Assembly (NCBI GenBank): GCA_031425695.1
Contig: JANPJV010000240.1
Coordinates: forward strand, 1-20,133
DNA length: 20,133 nt
Reading direction: 5' to 3'
From: JANPJV01 sp031425695
GTDB taxonomy: Bacteria > Pseudomonadota > Gammaproteobacteria > Xanthomonadales > SZUA-5
In this document: positions 15,711-20,133 of the stretch, piece after piece
Layout of the letters: each line of letters begins with the position of its first letter
Position numbering within the stretch: position 1 is the stretch's first letter
Notes under the pieces: generated by a model
The model's input: the letters and a program-made list of their open reading frames with translations, nothing else
What the model was told of the DNA's origin: nothing
Databases searched by the model: none
Made by a program: the position numbers and the translations under genes

Positions 15711-15809
15711 TTGACGCAAAGGACGCTAAGTAGCAAAGGACGCTAAAAAGGCCAAAGCTCTATTTCGCTTTTTTAGCGTCCTTAGCGGACTTAGCGGACT
15801 TTGCGTCAA
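15711..15809. repeat. Family B long inverted repeat (GACGCAAAGGACGC type)
   Basis: The left arm 15711-15750 starts TTGACGCAAAG. The right arm 15768-15809, read in reverse complement, also starts TTGACGCAAAG and ends GGACGCTAAAAAAG. The arms (40 and 42 nt) differ at a few positions and by two single-base gaps, around a 17-nt loop. Each arm is itself built of short CGCTAA/CGCAAA units about 8-10 nt apart. It lies 25 bp beyond the SDR stop codon and upstream of yeiP, so it may end SDR transcripts. The same family is at 19781-19965. Confidence 0.85.
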
Positions 15810-15834
15810 CAGATAGAAACCACGTACGCAGGGC

Positions 15835-16602
15835 CTACTTCGCCTGCATGCGCACGGCGCCATCGAGGCGGACGGTGGTGCCGTTCATGTAGCGGTTCTG
15901 GATGATGAAGCAGACGGCGTCCGCGAATTCGTTGGGGTCGCCGAGGCGGGTGGGGAAGGGGACCATGGCTTCGAGGCTGGCTTTGACGTCGTCGGGCATG
16001 CCGCCGGCCATCGGGGTCAGGAAGATGCCCGGGGCAACGGTTACGACGCGGATGCCGAAGCGCGCAAGTTCGCGCGCCATCGGCAGGGTCATGCTGACGA
16101 TGCCGCCCTTGCTGGCAGAATAAGCGGCCTGGCCGATCTGTCCTTCAAAGGCTGCAACCGATGCGGTATTGATGATCAGGCCGCGCTCGTTGTCCGTGCC
16201 GGGCTCGTTGCGCTGCATGAGCTCGGCGCCGGCCTTGGCGACGTTGAAGCTGCCGACTAGGTTCACCCGCACCGTGGTTTCGAACTGGCTGAGCGGCATG
16301 CTGCCCTGCTTGCCGAGCACGCGCCCGGCGCCGAGGATGCCGGCGCAGTTGACCACCAGGTTCAGGCCCTGCATATGCGTGGCCGCGATGCCCATGCAGG
16401 CAGCGACGCCACCTTCGTCGGTCACGTCCGCGCGCAAGAAGCGCGCGTGCTCCCCGAGCGCATCGACCGCCGCCGCGCCTTTGTCATCCTGCACGTCGAG
16501 CAGCGTCACCCGCGCGCCAGAATTCACCAGCCGCCGCGCCACCGCGAAGCCTAAGCCCGATGCGCCACCGGTGATAGCCGCTTTGACTTGATCGAGCTGC
16601 AT
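15835..16602 (-). CDS. Short-chain dehydrogenase, type II 3-hydroxyacyl-CoA dehydrogenase-like
   Basis: This 255-residue classical SDR has the cofactor motif TGGASGLG (11-18). D36 at the end of beta-2 favours NAD over NADP. Also present are NCAG (85-88), N114, and the catalytic S148, Y161 and K165 (YSASK). The insert around residues 90-105 and the AAFEGQIGQAAYSASK region are characteristic of the HSD17B10/3-hydroxy-2-methylbutyryl-CoA dehydrogenase group. Its likely reaction is therefore NAD-dependent oxidation of a 3-hydroxyacyl-CoA in fatty acid or isoleucine degradation. No other beta-oxidation gene is in the window to confirm this. The ATG at 16602 follows GAGG (16613-16616) at 10 nt. It is flanked by the family C repeat upstream and the family B repeat downstream, so it is probably transcribed alone. 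Confidence 0.9.
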   Translation of the reverse strand: MQLDQVKAAITGGASGLGFAVARRLVNSGARVTLLDVQDDKGAAAVDALGEHARFLRADVTDEGGVAACMGIAATHMQGLNLVVNCAGILGAGRVLGKQGSMPLSQFETTVRVNLVGSFNVAKAGAELMQRNEPGTDNERGLIINTASVAAFEGQIGQAAYSASKGGIVSMTLPMARELARFGIRVVTVAPGIFLTPMAGGMPDDVKASLEAMVPFPTRLGDPNEFADAVCFIIQNRYMNGTTVRLDGAVRMQAK

Positions 16603-16659
16603 TCAAGGAAATCCTCGCGAGTGGGCCGGGGAGCATAACGGGGGCAGGCTTTGCTTTGC

Positions 16660-16733
16660 GTGGGTCCGGACCATGTCCGGACGCTTTTTACGCCCCCGGC
16701 AGGCAACAGCGTCCGGACAAGGTCCGGACCCAC
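16660..16733. repeat. Family C inverted repeat (GTCCGGAC type)
   Basis: The arms 16660-16684 and 16709-16733 are 25 nt each and complementary at 24 positions, with a 24-nt loop. Each arm contains two CCGGAC-type palindromic blocks (TCCGGAC and GTCCGGAC), so alternative small hairpins are possible. It lies between the methyltransferase stop codon (16745) and the SDR start (16602). A run of T follows the left arm. It could terminate the methyltransferase transcript. Confidence 0.9.
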
Positions 16734-16744
16734 AGTAGCCAAGG

Positions 16745-17689
16745 CTAACCGCGCAGCTCCTTGCGCTCCCGCCGGAACCGTCGCATGCGCCTGATGAACT
16801 TGAGATAGGGCGTGGCCGATGTGAAGTGTTTCCAAGCGCTCCGCTCGAGGAAAAACGACTGCATGGCCTGTGCGTGCGTCGGATAGCGCAGCCAGTCAGG
16901 AACCGGCTCGACCAAGCGTCGCAACACCAGCATCGGCCCGGTTCCGCTTGACCCGGCAACCGGCTCGAAGCACGCGCGCAGCGCCATCATCGTCAGCGTC
17001 TCGCGAGTGAAGCCGTGGGTGTGACCGAAGTGGAAGCGCGCACTCGGGGTACGTTTCGGATCGGCGATATCGGGTACACCGACATGAAAAATGCCGTCCG
17101 CAACCAGAAGCTCATGGACGCGTCGGAAGGCCGCAAACGGGTCGCGCAGATGTTCGAACACATGAGAGGAGGTGACCACGTCGAAGCTGCCGGCATCGAC
17201 CGGCGCAGTCTCCAGCGTGGTTGCGTGCACATGCGCGCCTAGGCGCTCATTTGCGTACTTGGCAAAGCCCAGGTGCGGCTCGATGCCCTCGGCCCGCCAG
17301 CCGGCAGCGTTGGCTGCAGCCACGAAAGCGCCCGTCCCCGCACCGATGTCGAGCACGCGCATGCCGGACTGCACGAACGGCGCCAACAGGCGGACACGCT
17401 CGGTCGCCCCGCGGGCATCGCGCAGCAGTGCCTTCGGACGCGGGGTCGAATCGCCGTGGTAGTGCTCGCGGTACTGCTCGCGGTAATAGCGATCAATCTC
17501 TTCCGAGGTCGGCATCGGATCGAGAAAGACCAGCCCACAGACAGCGCACAACACATTCGTGAGCGGCATCAGGTAACGATCCCGGCGACCGACCACGGTG
17601 CGCGCGCGCCCGCCGCAGAGCGTGCACGGCAGGCTCTCTCCGGTGAAAGAAAACGGTCGCAGACGGCTCAACCAGGAAGGCACGCGCAC
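16745..17689 (-). CDS. Class I SAM methyltransferase with N-terminal Cys4 motif
   Basis: From the GTG at 17689 the protein has 314 residues. Near the N-terminus two pairs, CTLC (C22, C25) and CAVC (C48, C51), form a probable zinc-binding motif. A tyrosine-rich stretch EEIDRYYREQYREHYHG follows. Next is the SAM-binding motif VLDIGAGTGAF (about 112-122), an acidic loop EGIEPH, and HVFEHLRDP as motif post-I. This arrangement is common in methyltransferases of sugar, lipid or secondary metabolism. The substrate is unknown and no pathway genes are adjacent. The start is uncertain: the frame stays open to a GTG at 17773, but those codons run into the family A repeat arm. GTG codons at 17689 and 17683 fit the domain better, though none has a strong ribosome site. 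It is divergent from pyrG. Confidence 0.82.
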   Translation of the reverse strand: MRVPSWLSRLRPFSFTGESLPCTLCGGRARTVVGRRDRYLMPLTNVLCAVCGLVFLDPMPTSEEIDRYYREQYREHYHGDSTPRPKALLRDARGATERVRLLAPFVQSGMRVLDIGAGTGAFVAAANAAGWRAEGIEPHLGFAKYANERLGAHVHATTLETAPVDAGSFDVVTSSHVFEHLRDPFAAFRRVHELLVADGIFHVGVPDIADPKRTPSARFHFGHTHGFTRETLTMMALRACFEPVAGSSGTGPMLVLRRLVEPVPDWLRYPTHAQAMQSFFLERSAWKHFTSATPYLKFIRRMRRFRRERKELRG

Positions 17690-17763
17690 GCTATGGATCG
17701 CTGCTGCAGGGGCGCGAATGCTAGCGCTTCCGCGCCGGGCGCACGAAAAGACAAGCAAAGCAA

Positions 17764-17988
17764 AGCCATCCACAGATGACGCAGATGAAAGCCAAGAAGA
17801 GGCGATAAGAGCGGATGAGAGCGTTTAAGGTCGTACACCGCCCTGGCGTGCTTCGTGGGGCCGGACCTTGTCCGGACGCTTTCGCGGCAGCCGGCACCTC
17901 GTTGGCGCACCGATCACCCACGCATGTCCGCTTTAATCAGCTCTCATCGCCTTTGCTCGGTTTTCATCTGCGTCATCTGTGGATGGCT
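17764..17988. repeat. Family A long inverted repeat between divergent genes
   Basis: The arms 17764-17823 and 17929-17988 are 60 nt each and complementary at 52 positions. The outer 27 (starting AGCCATCCACAGATGACG) are perfect. The 105-bp loop contains a single arm of family C (17855-17880). The outer edges are followed by AGCAA/TTGCT-type short repeats. It separates the methyltransferase (-) from pyrG (+), so it lies in or beside both promoter regions. Confidence 0.9.
17855..17880. repeat. Solo family C arm inside the family A loop
   Basis: GTGGGGCCGGACC followed by TTGTCCGGACGCT matches the consensus arm of the 16660-16733 repeat with one change in the first 25 bases. No partner arm is nearby. 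It shows that family C arms are dispersed rather than formed once at 16660. Confidence 0.8.
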
Positions 17989-17989
17989 G

Positions 17990-18011
17990 TTGCTCTGCTG
18001 TTGCTCTGCTG
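17990..18011. repeat. 11-bp tandem repeat TTGCTCTGCTG, two perfect copies
   Basis: Two head-to-tail copies of TTGCTCTGCTG are followed by a decayed third (TTGTTTTGCCG). They abut the right arm of the family A repeat. Similar TTGCT units flank the family A element at 8059-8203. Confidence 0.7.
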
Positions 18012-18065
18012 TTGTTTTGCCGTCCCGTTCACGTGCGGTCATGGTCAGCACCCCCCTCGGGGAGG

Positions 18066-18071
18066 TACAAT
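18066..18071 (+). promoter_or_regulatory. Candidate -10 element TACAAT for pyrG
   Basis: TACAAT lies 34 bp before the pyrG ATG in the context GGTACAATTTATC, which would give a short leader. No convincing -35 box is seen. If correct, the promoter lies just outside the family A repeat. Confidence 0.35.
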
Positions 18072-18105
18072 TTATCCCCGGTTTCTTTACGCCGGACTTC
18101 TCTGG

Positions 18106-19770
<1,665 letters not shown>

Positions 19771-19780
19771 AAGTGTTTTG

Positions 19781-19965
19781 TTTTTGACGCAAAGGAACGC
19801 AAAGGGAGCAAAGGGACGCAAAGTCTAGCGTCCCTTGGTTCTCGTCGACGCGTTGCGCCCGTGCTGGACCATTGCGCGGCGCCCACTCGGTTCAATAGGT
19901 CCCACGTTGGATTCCTTGCTCTTTTTGCGTCCATTTGCCCCCTTTGCGTTCCTTTGCGTCAAAAA
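19781..19965. repeat. Family B long inverted repeat between pyrG and kdsA
   Basis: The arms 19781-19822 and 19924-19965 are 42 nt each and complementary at 40 positions. They start TTTTTGACGCAAAGG and are built of GACGCAAAGG-type units. The spacer is about 101 bp. Inside it, AAGGGACGC (19811-19819) also pairs with GCGTCCCTT (19828-19836), a 9-bp hairpin with an 8-nt loop that could terminate pyrG. The element ends 27 bp before the kdsA ATG. Confidence 0.9.
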
Positions 19966-19992
19966 ATCTCCCCTTGCTACAGAGCGTTCTTG

Positions 19993-20133
19993 ATGAATCT
20001 ATGCGGTTTTGAAGTCGGCATCGACCGGCCGTTGTTCCTGATTGCGGGCCCCTGCGTGATCGAGTCGATGCAGTTGCAGTTGGACGTGGCCGGGCGGCTC
20101 AAGGAGATCACCGGAAAGCTCGGCATTCCCTTC
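19993..20133 (+). CDS. kdsA: KDO-8-phosphate synthase, N-terminal part (runs off window)
   Basis: Only 47 codons are present. They read MNLCGFEVGIDRPLFLIAGP and continue with CVIESMQLQLDVAGRLKEIT, the conserved start of KdsA as found in Xanthomonads, including the GPCVIES phosphoenolpyruvate-binding region. The enzyme condenses arabinose-5-phosphate with phosphoenolpyruvate to give KDO-8-phosphate for lipopolysaccharide. The reading frame is open to the window end. The ribosome site is weak. Because the family B repeat ends 27 bp upstream, any dedicated promoter would have to lie in the repeat; otherwise the gene depends on read-through from pyrG. Confidence 0.95.
   Translation, partial: MNLCGFEVGIDRPLFLIAGPCVIESMQLQLDVAGRLKEITGKLGIPF

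Noticed and set aside
15647..15736. Upstream in-frame extension of yeiP
   Set aside because: The codons overlap the family B arm, have no YeiP counterpart, and the TTG at 15646 has a proper ribosome site.
17815..18105. Upstream in-frame extension of pyrG
   Set aside because: The extra 97 codons run through the family A and C repeats. CTP synthases begin at the ATG at 18106.
19781..19965. Long inverted repeats as terminal repeats of insertion sequences
   Set aside because: The intervals between arms are about 17 to 105 bp and encode no transposase. They are palindromic elements, not IS elements.

Overview
The window is GC-rich, gene-dense proteobacterial chromosome. It most resembles Xanthomonadales (Lysobacterales, e.g. 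Rhodanobacteraceae or Xanthomonadaceae). The grounds are the KdsA N-terminus, the pyrG-kdsA gene order, an EfpL/YeiP protein, the heptanucleotide CCGAGTC arrays and the GTAG-headed intergenic palindromes. This placement rests on recognition, not on a search. There is no rRNA, tRNA, CRISPR array, prophage, transposase or plasmid module.

Layout, left to right. A MocR-type regulator (75-1490, +) converges on a small GlsB/YeaQ/YmgE-type membrane protein (1675-1929, -). A DHH-family phosphoesterase (2255-3199, -) follows. Next comes a tight minus-strand operon, read right to left as hflK (5467-6522), hflC (4514-5467) and a membrane diguanylate cyclase (3327-4505). A three-His-box fatty acid desaturase (6923-8041, +) stands alone. 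A two-component island follows: multi-sensor histidine kinase 1 (8215-11253, -), an Rcp1-like single-domain response regulator (11536-11991, +) and multi-sensor histidine kinase 2 (12056-15052, -). Kinase 2 starts 27 nt after the end of efpL/yeiP (15080-15646, -). Then come a short-chain dehydrogenase of the type II 3-hydroxyacyl-CoA dehydrogenase kind (15835-16602, -), a methyltransferase with a Cys4 N-terminal motif (16745 to about 17689, -), pyrG (18106-19770, +) and the start of kdsA (19993 to the window end, +).

How the genes may work together. HflK and HflC form the membrane scaffold around FtsH, and the diguanylate cyclase downstream is probably co-transcribed with them. The two kinases have almost identical catalytic cores but differently ordered GAF/PAS sensor arrays; they may feed the single receiver protein between them. 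PyrG makes CTP and KdsA makes KDO-8-phosphate, which meet in CMP-KDO and lipid A/LPS synthesis.

The most unusual aspect is between the genes. Most junctions carry a long inverted repeat, and these fall into several sequence families. Family A has an ATCC(A/G)CAGAT core (6607-6760, 8059-8203, 17764-17988). Family B has a GACGCAAAGGA core (15711-15809, 19781-19965). Family C has GTCCGGAC palindromes (16660-16733, plus a single arm at 17855-17880). GTAG-bounded, REP-like palindromes lie at 1580-1638 and 11988-12059, the second containing the stop codons of both genes it separates. CCGAGTC heptad arrays lie at 1-24 and 3287-3318. I see no new protein system with confidence; this organised set of intergenic palindromes is the best candidate for something under-described.
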